Source: Novosphingobium panipatense (GTDB lineage: Bacteria > Pseudomonadota > Alphaproteobacteria > Sphingomonadales > Sphingomonadaceae). From it: DNA of 64,000 bases. The position numbers and the translations under genes were made by a program. The stretch spans positions 186,001 to 250,000 of the forward strand of contig NZ_MSQB01000003.1 of the NCBI RefSeq assembly GCF_002149965.1, in the 5' to 3' direction. The notes under the pieces are model-generated. The model was not told where the DNA came from and ran no database searches. It saw only the letters and a list, made by a program, of their open reading frames with translations. Shown piece by piece: positions 17,158 through 27,259 of this stretch. The first letter of the stretch is position 1. The number at the start of each line of letters is the position of its first letter.

Positions 17158-19476
17158 TCAAGCCCGCTCCAACGCCACTTCGCCGTAAAGCGTCGTACGC
17201 TGCTTGAGCCTGCGGCCGACGCTTTCCGCCGCGTTCCGCAGTTCCGCGATCGTCACTCCCTGCCCGTGCGCGGCGCCTGCGGCACGGCTGATGCTTTCGT
17301 CCATCAGCACGCCGCCAAGGTCGTTCGCGCCCGCCGCCAGCACGGCAGCGGCGCCGTCCATGCCCAGTTTCACCCAAGAGCACTGGATCGAGTTGATCGC
17401 CCCGTTCAGCGCAAGACGCGCCACCGCGTGCATCACCACCGCCTCACGCCAGGTCGGCCCCTTCCGGCACTGCCCGCGCCGGTAGAACGGCGCTTCCATA
17501 TGGACGAGCGGCAGCGGCACGAACTCGGTGATGCCGCCGGTATCGAACTGGAGATTCCGCAGCGCCAGCAAGTGCCGCGCCCAGTGCTCGATGCCTTCGA
17601 GGTGCCCGAACATCACCGTCGAGGTCGTCGGCAGGCCGACACGATGCGCCGTGCCGACGACCTCCAACCATTCCTGCGTGGTCAGCTTGCCCGGACAGAT
17701 CTGCTCGCGAATGTCGTCGCAAAGGATCTCGGCCGCCGTGCCGGGGAGCGAGCCCAGCCCCGCGTCCTTCAGCATCGCCAGATAGTCCCGAACCGGCATC
17801 CCCAGCGTGCGCGCGCCCTGGCTCACTTCCAGCGGGGAGAAGGCGTGGACATGAAGGTCCGGGCAGGCCGCCTTCACTTCGCGCAGAATCGAAAGGTAGG
17901 TCTCGCCGGTATAGCTCGGGTGGATGCCGCCTTGCAGGCAAACTTCGGTCGCCCCGCGTTCGACTGCCTCACGCGCACGGCCGGCGACTTCGGACAAGTC
18001 GAGATTATAGGGCTTGTCGCGAAAACCCGCCTTGCTGCTGGTCTTCGAGAACGCGCAGAACGAGCAGGTGTGGGTGCAGATATTGGTGTAATTGATGTTG
18101 CGATTGACGACGTAGGTCACGGTATCGCCACTGACTTCGGCGCGCAGAGCGTCCGCCGCGGCGACCACTGCCTGCGCCGCCGCGCCGCGCGTGGCAAAGA
18201 GAGCGACGATCTCGTCCTCGCTCAGCGTCACCCCGCTCGCCGCGCGGTCGAGGATACGATGGAGCGACGCTGCCACCGGCCCGGCATGGTGCTGCCCCAG
18301 CGGAGCGCGGACACTGCCCGGTGCATGCTGATCGGCCAGACCGGGGCTCCAGACGCTGTCTCGCGCCAGCCCCTCGGCATCGGCATGGCGCAATACCGCC
18401 GGACGGATCGCCGGATCGAGCCATGAGCGGTCCTCGCTCATCACGAAGCGCGGATAGACCGTCAGGCGCTCGACCAGCGGCAGGCCCTTGCCCGCGCAGA
18501 TCGCGCGCAGCCGCTCCACTTCGGGCCAGGGCGCTTCCGGGTTCACATGATCGAGCGTGACCGGAGAGACGCCGCCCCAATCGTCGATCCCGGCGTCGAT
18601 CAGTTCGACAAGCCGCTCGTCATTCAGATTGGGCGGCGCCTGTACCGAGACTTCGTCCGGCAGCAGGATGCGCGCGGCGGCGACCACGCGCAGGAAATCC
18701 GCTTCGCTCGCTTCCGGCGCGCGGGCCATCTTCGTACCCGGCTTGGGGCAGAAGTTCTGGACGATCACTTCCTGCAAGTGGCCGTGTTCGAGGTGCAGGT
18801 CGCGCAAGGCGATCAGCGCGTCGATGCGTTCTTCCGCCGTCTCGCCAATGCCAATCAGCACGCCGCTGGTCATCGGCACCTGTGCGCGGGCCGCCGCCGC
18901 CAGCGAGGCGAGCCGCAGCGCCGGCACCTTGTCGGGCGAGCCATGGTGGCACATGCCCTTTTCCAACAGCCGTTCCGACGTGCTTTCCAGCATGAGCCCC
19001 GCCGAAGCCGCGACCGGGCGTAGCATCCGGTAGTCCTCTTCCTCCAGAACGCCCGCGTTGACGTGCGGCAGCAGGCCGGTTTCCTTCAGCACGAGTTCGG
19101 CGCAGTGACGCACGTAATCCACGGTGCGGGCAAAGCCCCGCTCCGCCAGCCAGTCGCGCGCGGCGGCATAACGGCGCTCCGGGGCATCGCCCAGCGTGAA
19201 CAGCGCCTCCCGGCAACCTGTAGCGGCCCCGGCACGGGCGATATCCAGCACTTCCTCAGGCGTGAGGTAAGGCGCTTCGAGCCGCGAAGGCGTCGTCGCG
19301 AAGGTGCAATAGTGGCAGACATCGGTGCAAAGGCGCGTCAGCGGAATGAAGACCTTGGGCGAATAAGTCATTCGCGCCGGGCCGTTCGCGTCGCGCCGCG
19401 CCCTTGCCCGCGCGGTGACGTCCTCCAACGGAGCGGCCAGCAGCCATGCTTTCAGCGTGTGGCTATCATCCTGCAT
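17158..19476 (-). CDS. fbiC: F0 synthase, CofG-CofH fusion (FbiC type)
   Basis: Two-domain radical SAM enzyme of 772 residues that makes the deazaflavin F0 from tyrosine and 5-amino-6-ribitylaminouracil. The CofG half comes first, with its iron-sulfur motif CTDVCHYC at C50/C54/C57; the CofH half follows with CTHTCSFC at C467/C471/C474. Both CX3CX2C motifs are intact. This fused order matches actinobacterial FbiC; archaea keep two proteins. The ATG has AAGGGTGAG upstream. Last gene of the minus-strand cofE-cofD-fbiC operon, 11 bases after cofD. Confidence 0.97.
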   Translation of the reverse strand: MQDDSHTLKAWLLAAPLEDVTARARARRDANGPARMTYSPKVFIPLTRLCTDVCHYCTFATTPSRLEAPYLTPEEVLDIARAGAATGCREALFTLGDAPERRYAAARDWLAERGFARTVDYVRHCAELVLKETGLLPHVNAGVLEEEDYRMLRPVAASAGLMLESTSERLLEKGMCHHGSPDKVPALRLASLAAAARAQVPMTSGVLIGIGETAEERIDALIALRDLHLEHGHLQEVIVQNFCPKPGTKMARAPEASEADFLRVVAAARILLPDEVSVQAPPNLNDERLVELIDAGIDDWGGVSPVTLDHVNPEAPWPEVERLRAICAGKGLPLVERLTVYPRFVMSEDRSWLDPAIRPAVLRHADAEGLARDSVWSPGLADQHAPGSVRAPLGQHHAGPVAASLHRILDRAASGVTLSEDEIVALFATRGAAAQAVVAAADALRAEVSGDTVTYVVNRNINYTNICTHTCSFCAFSKTSSKAGFRDKPYNLDLSEVAGRAREAVERGATEVCLQGGIHPSYTGETYLSILREVKAACPDLHVHAFSPLEVSQGARTLGMPVRDYLAMLKDAGLGSLPGTAAEILCDDIREQICPGKLTTQEWLEVVGTAHRVGLPTTSTVMFGHLEGIEHWARHLLALRNLQFDTGGITEFVPLPLVHMEAPFYRRGQCRKGPTWREAVVMHAVARLALNGAINSIQCSWVKLGMDGAAAVLAAGANDLGGVLMDESISRAAGAAHGQGVTIAELRNAAESVGRRLKQRTTLYGEVALERA

Positions 19477-19487
19477 CTGCTCACCCT

Positions 19488-20432
19488 TCAGATGCCTGCG
19501 AGGGCAAGCACCTCCTTCGCGAGCCTTTCCCTGTCGGCGGCTTCGCGCATCATTGTTTTCGTCACGGTGACCGTGAGGCCCCGTGCCTGCAAGCCAGAGA
19601 CATCGGCCTCATCGGCATGATCGATCAAGAGGTGGTCGAGAAGATCGCTGTAGTGATGCGCGATGGCCGCATTGCTCACCGCCTGCCCGCGCTCGGCCAG
19701 CATCTTGGCGAGTGGGCCTTTCACCGAGGTTCCACCGACAATCGGCGAGACTGCGATCAACGGCACCCGCCGCGCCGCCAAGGTCGCCCGCACGCCGTCA
19801 ACGACGAGGATCGGATCGACGCTGAGGAACGGGTTGGACGGGCAGACGACGATGGCGGCAAGGTCTTCCCGTGCCAGCGCATCATTAAATCCGGGCGAGG
19901 GTTTGGCCCCCGGAACACCCTCGAAACGCACATCGGAAACCGCCGGAACGCATTGATCCCCCACGAACCAGCGCTGAAAATCGGTCCAGCCTGCCTCGGT
20001 AAGCACCTGCGTGCGGACCGGATCGTCGCTCATCGGCACGACCGCCTGGGCGATCCCGAGTTTGCGCGTCAGCCGCGCTGTCACTTCAGAAAGCGTCTCA
20101 CCTGCGCGAAGCCGCCATGACCGCGCGATGTGCATCGCCATGTCGCGGTCGCCGAGGTTGAACCACCCCTCCTCGCCCAGCGCGCGAAGCATGGCCATGG
20201 TCTGCCACGTCTCGTCCTTCACCCCCCAACCGCGCTGGGTGTCGTTGAGACCGGCCAGCGTATAAGTCACGGAATCTATGTCAGGACAAATAGTTAGACC
20301 GAGATGCTCGAAGTCGTCCCCGGTATTGACCACGATTGTGAGGTCTTTCGGCGCCATGACCGCAGCGAATCCGGCCGCCAGCTTCGCCCCGCCGACGCCG
20401 CCCGAAAGCGCGACTACATGTTTGCGTCTCAT
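19488..20432 (-). CDS. cofD: 2-phospho-L-lactate transferase CofD (FbiA)
   Basis: Protein of 314 residues that joins the CofC-activated phospho-acid to F0, giving F420-0 or its dehydro form. The N-terminal motif LSGGVGGAKLAAGF binds phosphate, followed by VNTGDDFEHLGLTICPDID and LGDRDMAMHI, all family hallmarks. The ATG overlaps the cofE stop by four bases (ATGA) and the gene leads into fbiC. Length agrees with bacterial and archaeal members. Confidence 0.97.
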   Translation of the reverse strand: MRRKHVVALSGGVGGAKLAAGFAAVMAPKDLTIVVNTGDDFEHLGLTICPDIDSVTYTLAGLNDTQRGWGVKDETWQTMAMLRALGEEGWFNLGDRDMAMHIARSWRLRAGETLSEVTARLTRKLGIAQAVVPMSDDPVRTQVLTEAGWTDFQRWFVGDQCVPAVSDVRFEGVPGAKPSPGFNDALAREDLAAIVVCPSNPFLSVDPILVVDGVRATLAARRVPLIAVSPIVGGTSVKGPLAKMLAERGQAVSNAAIAHHYSDLLDHLLIDHADEADVSGLQARGLTVTVTKTMMREAADRERLAKEVLALAGI

Positions 20433-21211
20433 CGGAACATATCCTGCTCGATAGGCCGAAGCCCGCCCACCGCGCCGGGCCCGTCTTCCTCGGTCACCCA
20501 GCGCTCGCAGCCGCGCACCAGCGCGACCGGCGTGCCTTCCGCGCCCTCGCCCATCGCCAGTGCCGCCATGGCGGCAACAGAGTCCGCAATGCCGATCACC
20601 GTGGCCTGAAGTGTGCGGCCGTAAAGATCCTGCGCAAGGCCACGGCGGTCCTCCAGCACGGACACCCCCGCGCAGCCGATGGCATTGCCCAAAGTGCCGA
20701 TCCGCCAGGCCCGCCCCATCGAATCCGCGATCACCACGCCGATCCGAACTTCACACTCTTTCTGAAGTTCACTCCGCAGCGCCCGTGCCGAGGTATCGGG
20801 ATCGAACGGCCAGAGCAGCACGCGGCCAGCCTCTCCGCCTTCCACGTTCGATGCGTCGATCCCGGCATTGGCCAGCACGTGCCCGGTGCGATGCGCCGCG
20901 ATCACCGCCGCCGGAGTGCAGCGCAGGATCTGAGAACTCTCCTCAAGTATCGCCTGCATCATCTTGGGATCGCGTTCAGTTTCATGCGCGAGTTCATGCG
21001 CATCACTGGTCGGCACAAAGTCCGCAAGATCGCGCGTGCGGCCCTCCACCTTGGAGACGATCTTCTGCGCCACCACCAAGATATCGCCATCGCGTAACCG
21101 CTCGTCTTCACCCTCAAGGCTCGCGCATATCGCTTGCGCAATCGACATTCCGGCAGCGAACATAGGCAGCCCCGTCAGCGGTCGCACGGTCAGTTCTGGA
21201 TTTCGCTTCAT
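20429..21211 (-). CDS. cofE: Coenzyme F420:L-glutamate ligase CofE (single-domain)
   Basis: GTP-dependent ligase of 260 residues that adds gamma-linked glutamates to F420-0. Conserved stretches include DGDILVVAQKIVSKVEGR, HRTGHVLANAGIDASN and the segment GVVIADSMGRAWRIGTLGNA. It is the short archaeal-type form. Mycobacterial FbiB carries an extra C-terminal flavin reductase domain that reduces dehydro-F420-0; that domain is absent here. I chose the ATG at 21211 (GGGAGGG upstream) because the family starts there. First gene of the cofE-cofD-fbiC operon, divergent from npdG across 85 bases. Confidence 0.95.
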   Translation of the reverse strand: MKRNPELTVRPLTGLPMFAAGMSIAQAICASLEGEDERLRDGDILVVAQKIVSKVEGRTRDLADFVPTSDAHELAHETERDPKMMQAILEESSQILRCTPAAVIAAHRTGHVLANAGIDASNVEGGEAGRVLLWPFDPDTSARALRSELQKECEVRIGVVIADSMGRAWRIGTLGNAIGCAGVSVLEDRRGLAQDLYGRTLQATVIGIADSVAAMAALAMGEGAEGTPVALVRGCERWVTEEDGPGAVGGLRPIEQDMFR

Positions 21212-21296
21212 CGGCCCTCCCGAACTTCCGTGTCTAAAGCCGCTGCACCGGGAACGACAATGAAAACGAGCAAGAATTCGCAGGGGAGATAATCTG

Positions 21297-21947
21297 ATGG
21301 CAGCGATCGCGGTGATTGGCGGAACCGGCGCGCTTGGCAAGGGGATCGCCCGAAGGCTCGTCCGGGCGGGGCATGAGGTGACCATCGGTTCCCGCACGGC
21401 CGACAAGGCCCGTGCGACGGCCGAAGAACTGGGCGCGGCGGGTCATGCCGAGAATGGCGAGGCTGCGCAGGGCAAGGACGTGGTGATCGTCACCGTGCCC
21501 CATGCTTCGCAAGGCGATACGCTGCGCCAGATCGCGGGTGTGGTCGGCTCAGCCGTGGTCGTGGACACCACCGTGCCGCTGGTGCCGCCCAAGGTCATGC
21601 GCGTGCAGCTTCCCGCAGAGGGCAGCGCCGCCATGCAGGCCCGCGAGCATCTGGGGCCGAACGCCCGCCTCGTCACCGCGTTCCACAACGTCTCTGCCCA
21701 CCACCTCGACAGCGATCACGCCATCGACTGCGACGTGCTGGTCTTCTCGGACGACGTTGAGGCGCGCCAGACCGTGGTGGACTTGTGCCCCGGCATGGGC
21801 CTGCGCGGGCTTTCCGGCGGCGCGCTGGCTAATTCGGCGGCGGCGGAGGCGCTGACCTCGATCCTCATCTACATGAACAAGACCTACAAGGCAGACGGGG
21901 CCGGAATACGCTTCACCAACCTCTCTGCGGCTCCGCAAGTGCCGTGA
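21297..21947 (+). CDS. npdG: F420-dependent NADP reductase (NpdG/Fno)
   Basis: Protein of 216 residues that exchanges hydride between NADPH and F420. The N-terminal NADP fold shows IGGTGALGKGIARRL and SRTADKA; VTVPHASQ and NVSAHHLDSD are typical of the family. It probably makes F420H2 from NADPH, since no F420-dependent glucose-6-phosphate dehydrogenase is seen. ATG with GGGGAGA upstream. Divergent from cofE; its stop overlaps the GTG start of cofC. Confidence 0.93.
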   Translation: MAAIAVIGGTGALGKGIARRLVRAGHEVTIGSRTADKARATAEELGAAGHAENGEAAQGKDVVIVTVPHASQGDTLRQIAGVVGSAVVVDTTVPLVPPKVMRVQLPAEGSAAMQAREHLGPNARLVTAFHNVSAHHLDSDHAIDCDVLVFSDDVEARQTVVDLCPGMGLRGLSGGALANSAAAEALTSILIYMNKTYKADGAGIRFTNLSAAPQVP

Positions 21948-22588
21948 ACTGCTGGGCGCTCATCCCGGTCAAGGCACCCGGGCTGGGAAAGACCCGGCTG
22001 GCTCCAGCGCTGGATGCCCGGACGCGCGAGGCGCTGGTTTCCGGCATGTTGCGCCATGTCCTCGATACCGTGAGCGCCTGTCGTTCGGTCCAACGCGTCT
22101 GCGTACTCGGCCCGGTGCGGCCGAACCTGGGCAGAGGCATCATGCGTTTCGACGATCCCGGCCCGGATCTCAACGGCGCACTGGAAAGCACGATGGCGGC
22201 CATTACCGCAGCCGGACCGGAGCGCATCCTGGTGCTTCCGGCCGACCTGCCCTGCCTTGGCGTTGCCGATGTGGACCGACTTGCCCGATTGCCTGCCGAT
22301 ACGCTGGGAATTGCGCCCGACCGCCATCGCACCGGGACCAATGCACTCTCGCTGCCCTTGCCGGACGCGATCTGGTTTCCTTTCTCGTTCGGTCAAGACA
22401 GCTTCTCAACCCATTGCGAAAACGCGACAAATCGTGGTCTTACCGTGGAGACGATCCTCTCCTGCGGGCTGGAGAAAGATATAGACGACCCTCTCGATCT
22501 CGCTGATGCTGTTCGGATCTTGAGGCGCGCCTGCAATCCCGCAATCGGCGGTCGGCCACGCCCCGAAGGCCGAAAACGGTCCATCTGA
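21944..22588 (+). CDS. cofC: Phospholactate/phosphoenolpyruvate/3-phosphoglycerate guanylyltransferase CofC (FbiD)
   Basis: Nucleotidyltransferase of 214 residues that activates a phospho-acid with GTP for CofD. It has the N-terminal IPVKAPGLGKTRLAP, the DDPGPDLNGAL loop and LPADLPCLG with the metal aspartates. GTG start overlapping the npdG stop. Depending on organism, CofC takes 2-phospholactate, phosphoenolpyruvate or 3-phosphoglycerate; the sequence alone does not tell me which one this enzyme uses. With it the F420 pathway from F0 to polyglutamylated F420 is complete in this locus. Confidence 0.92.
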   Translation: MNCWALIPVKAPGLGKTRLAPALDARTREALVSGMLRHVLDTVSACRSVQRVCVLGPVRPNLGRGIMRFDDPGPDLNGALESTMAAITAAGPERILVLPADLPCLGVADVDRLARLPADTLGIAPDRHRTGTNALSLPLPDAIWFPFSFGQDSFSTHCENATNRGLTVETILSCGLEKDIDDPLDLADAVRILRRACNPAIGGRPRPEGRKRSI

Positions 22589-22601
22589 AGGGAGAACGGA
22601 T

Positions 22602-23471
22602 GTGGATGGCTCGGTCATCGACCTGACGGGAAAAGTCGTGTTCGTCACCGGCGGCGGCGGCGGGATCGGGCGATCGATCGCCCTCTGCATGGCCGATATG
22701 GGCGCGGACGTGGCGATCCTTGAGGTGATCCCCGAACGCTGCGATCAGGTCGCCGAACTGATCGAGGCGCGCGGACGCAAGGCGCTGTGCATCGCCGGAA
22801 ATGCGATGGACGTCGATGTCGTGCAGCATGCGGTCGCCGAGGCCGCACGCCATTTCGGGCGGCTCGACGTGCTGGCGAACAATGTCGGCGGCGTATCGCG
22901 GCGGCCCTTCGCGGATCTGGCCGAGAAGAACTGGCGCCGCCATATCGATCTCAACCTCGTTTCCAATCTCGCCGCCACGCAGGCCGCGTTGCCGATCATG
23001 ATCGAGAGCGGGCGCGCGAGTGGTGGGGGCGGATCGATCATCAACGTTACCAGCATCGAAGCCTCACGCGCGGCGCCGGGCTATGCGGTCTATGCCGCGT
23101 GCAAGGCCGGGATCAACAACCTCACCCGCACGCTGGCAGTGGAGCTTGCCCACCATGGCATCCGCGTCAACGCCATCGCGCCCGACTATACGGTGACGCC
23201 GGGCACGCGCGGCCAGTTCGCCGGGCCGGTCGATCCCGATCTCTGGTATCGACCTACCCCCGCCCAGGAGGAGGCGATCCGTCGCCGCATCCCGCTCGGC
23301 CGCGCAGGCATCGATGAGGAATGCGGCCGCGTCGCCGTGTTCCTCGCCTCCGAAATGGCCGCATACATCACAGGCACCATCATCCCCGTAGACGGTGGCA
23401 CCTGGGCCTCCGGCGGATGGGTGCGCAATGACCACGACGACTGGGTGCTGCCGCCCGAAGCCTCCGCCTGA
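22602..23471 (+). CDS. Short-chain dehydrogenase/reductase in F420 locus
   Basis: SDR of 289 residues with VTGGGGGIGRS, NNVGG and catalytic YAACK; a C-terminal tail rich in aromatic and acidic residues (GGWVRNDHDDW) is longer than usual. The GTG at 22602 follows GGGAGAACGGAT; a nearby ATG is out of frame. It starts 13 bases after cofC and is followed by the LLM oxidoreductase 20 bases later, so all four plus-strand genes seem to be one transcript. SDRs use NAD(P), not F420, so it probably works on the same substrate as the LLM enzyme. Confidence 0.85.
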   Translation: MDGSVIDLTGKVVFVTGGGGGIGRSIALCMADMGADVAILEVIPERCDQVAELIEARGRKALCIAGNAMDVDVVQHAVAEAARHFGRLDVLANNVGGVSRRPFADLAEKNWRRHIDLNLVSNLAATQAALPIMIESGRASGGGGSIINVTSIEASRAAPGYAVYAACKAGINNLTRTLAVELAHHGIRVNAIAPDYTVTPGTRGQFAGPVDPDLWYRPTPAQEEAIRRRIPLGRAGIDEECGRVAVFLASEMAAYITGTIIPVDGGTWASGGWVRNDHDDWVLPPEASA

Positions 23472-23491
23472 AAGCACGAGAGAGCCAAGCC

Positions 23492-24412
23492 ATGACCTTC
23501 ACGCTCAGCACCAGCCTGCCCTTCGACCGGATCGACAAGCCGGAGGAATACGGCACCATGGAAGCGGTGCAAGAGATTGCCCGCACGGTCGAAAAGGCAG
23601 GCTTCTATGCCGGCACGGTCACCGACCATCCGGCGCCCTCGGCCCGCTGGCTGGATGCGGGCGGGCATTACGCGCAGGATCCATTCGTGATGCTGGCAAT
23701 GCTGGGCGCGGTCACCACCAAGCTGCGGTTGCAGACCAACATCCTGGTGCTGCCCTATCGCAATCCTTTCGTGGTGGCGCGCGGGGTTTCGACGCTGGAC
23801 CACTTCACCAATGGCCGCGTGATCCTGGGCCTTGGCGCCGGGTACATGAAAGCGGAATACAAGGCGCTTGGCGTCGATTTCGACAGCCGCAACGACCTGA
23901 TGGACGAGTACATCACCGCCATGAAACTCGCCTGGACCGGCGAGGATTTCACCTTCGAGGGCACCGGTTACACCGCGCTGGGCAACCGCATGCTGCCGAC
24001 GCCGGCGCAGAAACCGAACCCGCCGCAGCTGGTCGGCGGCAACTCCAGGCGCGCACTGCGCCGCGCGGCGGAGATGGGCGACGCATGGCATCCCTTCTTC
24101 GTCCCCAAATCGGTGACAGACACCGCCCGCACCGCCAATCTGGAAGGCGACGAGGATATCAGCGAGGCCATCGCCTATATGCATGCCCATGCCGAGAAGA
24201 TCGGCCGTGCGGAGCCGCCCAAGGTCATCGCTTCATCAACTTATTCGATCAAGCAGGGCTGGAGCGCCCAGGAGGCTCTGGACCACTTCGCCCACCTGAA
24301 ATCGCTTGGCCTGCACGGCGCCGGCGCAACCGTCTACGCCGAAACCAGAGCCGAATACTGCGATATGGCTTTGGAATTCGGCGAAGAGGTCATCGCCCGG
24401 ATCGATTTCTGA
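23492..24412 (+). CDS. LLM-class oxidoreductase, probably F420-dependent
   Basis: Luciferase-like monooxygenase-family TIM-barrel enzyme of 306 residues. Segments such as GTVTDHPAPSARW, TNILVLPYRNPFVVARGV, LDHFTNGRVILGLGAGY and PQLVGGNSRRALRRAAE match the F420-binding LLM oxidoreductases. Such enzymes use F420 or F420H2 for hydride transfer; some LLM relatives use FMN instead. Its position as last gene of the npdG-cofC-SDR transcript makes it the best candidate for the local consumer of F420H2. Its substrate is not evident. Confidence 0.85.
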   Translation: MTFTLSTSLPFDRIDKPEEYGTMEAVQEIARTVEKAGFYAGTVTDHPAPSARWLDAGGHYAQDPFVMLAMLGAVTTKLRLQTNILVLPYRNPFVVARGVSTLDHFTNGRVILGLGAGYMKAEYKALGVDFDSRNDLMDEYITAMKLAWTGEDFTFEGTGYTALGNRMLPTPAQKPNPPQLVGGNSRRALRRAAEMGDAWHPFFVPKSVTDTARTANLEGDEDISEAIAYMHAHAEKIGRAEPPKVIASSTYSIKQGWSAQEALDHFAHLKSLGLHGAGATVYAETRAEYCDMALEFGEEVIARIDF

Positions 24413-24418
24413 TCAGGC

Positions 24419-26074
<1,656 letters not shown>

Positions 26075-26152
26075 TTACGGCGCGAATGCACCCGCCGGTA
26101 TAGATAGCGTCTACGACAATCGGGTTGCACGTCCCTTAAGGCAAATCGCCAT

Positions 26153-26932
26153 CTAAATCAGACCGTTGTCACTCATACTGAAGATACCCCCCCGCGCGAC
26201 GACGAAATGGTCGTCCAGATTGAACTCCAGCGCGGCCATGACCTGCCGGAAGGTCCGGGTGGACTGGATATCGTCCGCGCTCGGCGTCGGGTCGCCCGAG
26301 GGGTGGTTGTGCGCCAGAACCAGGCGGCGGGCGTCCAAATCGAAGGCGCGGCGCACGGTTCGGCGCAGCGGCAGTTCGCAAGTGGATTGGCGGGTGCCGA
26401 CATGGGTATCCTCGGCTAGGAACAGCCCCTCGCCGGTCAGGAACAGAACCATGACGCATTCCTCGCGCCGTCCCAGCAAGCGGCTGGCGAGATATTGGCG
26501 AAATGCAGGACTTGTCAGGGAAACCGGCTCGCCCAGCAGGGTTTCGCGCAAGGCGACGGCGGCCAGGTCGCGCGCGGCCACGATCAGCGCGGCGATCGCC
26601 TGACGGTTCAGCCCGGTGCCGTCGATCTCGTCGGCAAGGGCCTGCGCACTGGCGGAATAGATCGTGCTAAGCGATCCGAAGCGCCGGATCAGACGGCGGG
26701 CAACGACCTCGCTGCCATCGCCGACGACGGGACGGAGGATTTGCGCCAGGACGGATAGCTGCCCCGTCTCTTCTGCCGCCGCATGTGAAAAGCCAGGCCC
26801 AGCGCCATCGCCAGGAGCTGGACGTAGGATGGTATGATCGACATCACCTGATAGGCCGTCTTGTCGATTTCGACGATCCCCAGCCGATAGAAATGGCTCG
26901 AAAAGGCGATGATCTGCGCCCCACCTATCCAT
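26153..26932 (-). CDS. radC: RadC-like JAB-domain protein; start uncertain, overlaps upstream gene
   Basis: RadC/JAB (MPN+) protein. The metal motif is HNHPSGDPTPSADD, preceded by a helix-hairpin-helix-like region (RRFGSLSTIYSASAQALADEIDGTGL). RadC-like homology begins at about 26750. The only ATG in frame is 26932, which would put 244 bases inside the membrane-protein gene in another frame; no GTG or TTG occurs between. Real alternatives are a rare CTG start near 26737, a frameshift, or a sequence error. RadC does not repair DNA by itself in E. coli; its role is unclear. Confidence 0.7.
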   Translation of the reverse strand: MDRWGADHRLFEPFLSAGDRRNRQDGLSGDVDHTILRPAPGDGAGPGFSHAAAEETGQLSVLAQILRPVVGDGSEVVARRLIRRFGSLSTIYSASAQALADEIDGTGLNRQAIAALIVAARDLAAVALRETLLGEPVSLTSPAFRQYLASRLLGRREECVMVLFLTGEGLFLAEDTHVGTRQSTCELPLRRTVRRAFDLDARRLVLAHNHPSGDPTPSADDIQSTRTFRQVMAALEFNLDDHFVVARGGIFSMSDNGLI

Positions 26933-27198
26933 AACGGGTAGAACCTGTTCGCTTGAAGCGCGACGTAGCCGATGCCCAGCAGGCTCGACGTATCGATCGC
27001 CAAGTGGACGACATCCACCCCGTGATAGACCAAAAGGTCCGTACCCCGCCCCAGATGATAGATCCGGTCCACGACGATCATGCCCAGCATGATCCCCGTG
27101 AGAATGCGTTCAGGCGCGCCGCCCCGGCGCCAAGCCACGAGGAAGAGGAGAAGATAGGCGCCGTATTGCAGGTAGGCCCGCGCGCCCCAGGTCAACAT
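26689..27198 (-). CDS. Small integral membrane protein, unknown function
   Basis: Protein of 169 residues with about five hydrophobic segments (YGAYLLLFLVAW, ILTGIMLGMIVVDRIYHL, SSLLGIGYVAL, WIGGAQIIAFSSHF, SIIPSYVQLLAMALGLAF), ending in a basic tail RRQKRRG. The ATG at 27198 follows GGGGGGC. I do not recognise a family. Its last 81 codons lie over the beginning of the longest radC reading frame. It follows the 112-residue helical protein by 61 bases and may work with the membrane-tethered regulator upstream. Confidence 0.7.
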   Translation of the reverse strand: MLTWGARAYLQYGAYLLLFLVAWRRGGAPERILTGIMLGMIVVDRIYHLGRGTDLLVYHGVDVVHLAIDTSSLLGIGYVALQANRFYPLWIGGAQIIAFSSHFYRLGIVEIDKTAYQVMSIIPSYVQLLAMALGLAFHMRRQKRRGSYPSWRKSSVPSSAMAARSLPAV

Positions 27199-27259
27199 GC
27201 AAGCCCCCCATGGCCATGCTGCCCGAAACGCGCGGAACCCGCGATCGTGCCTGGGTCGC

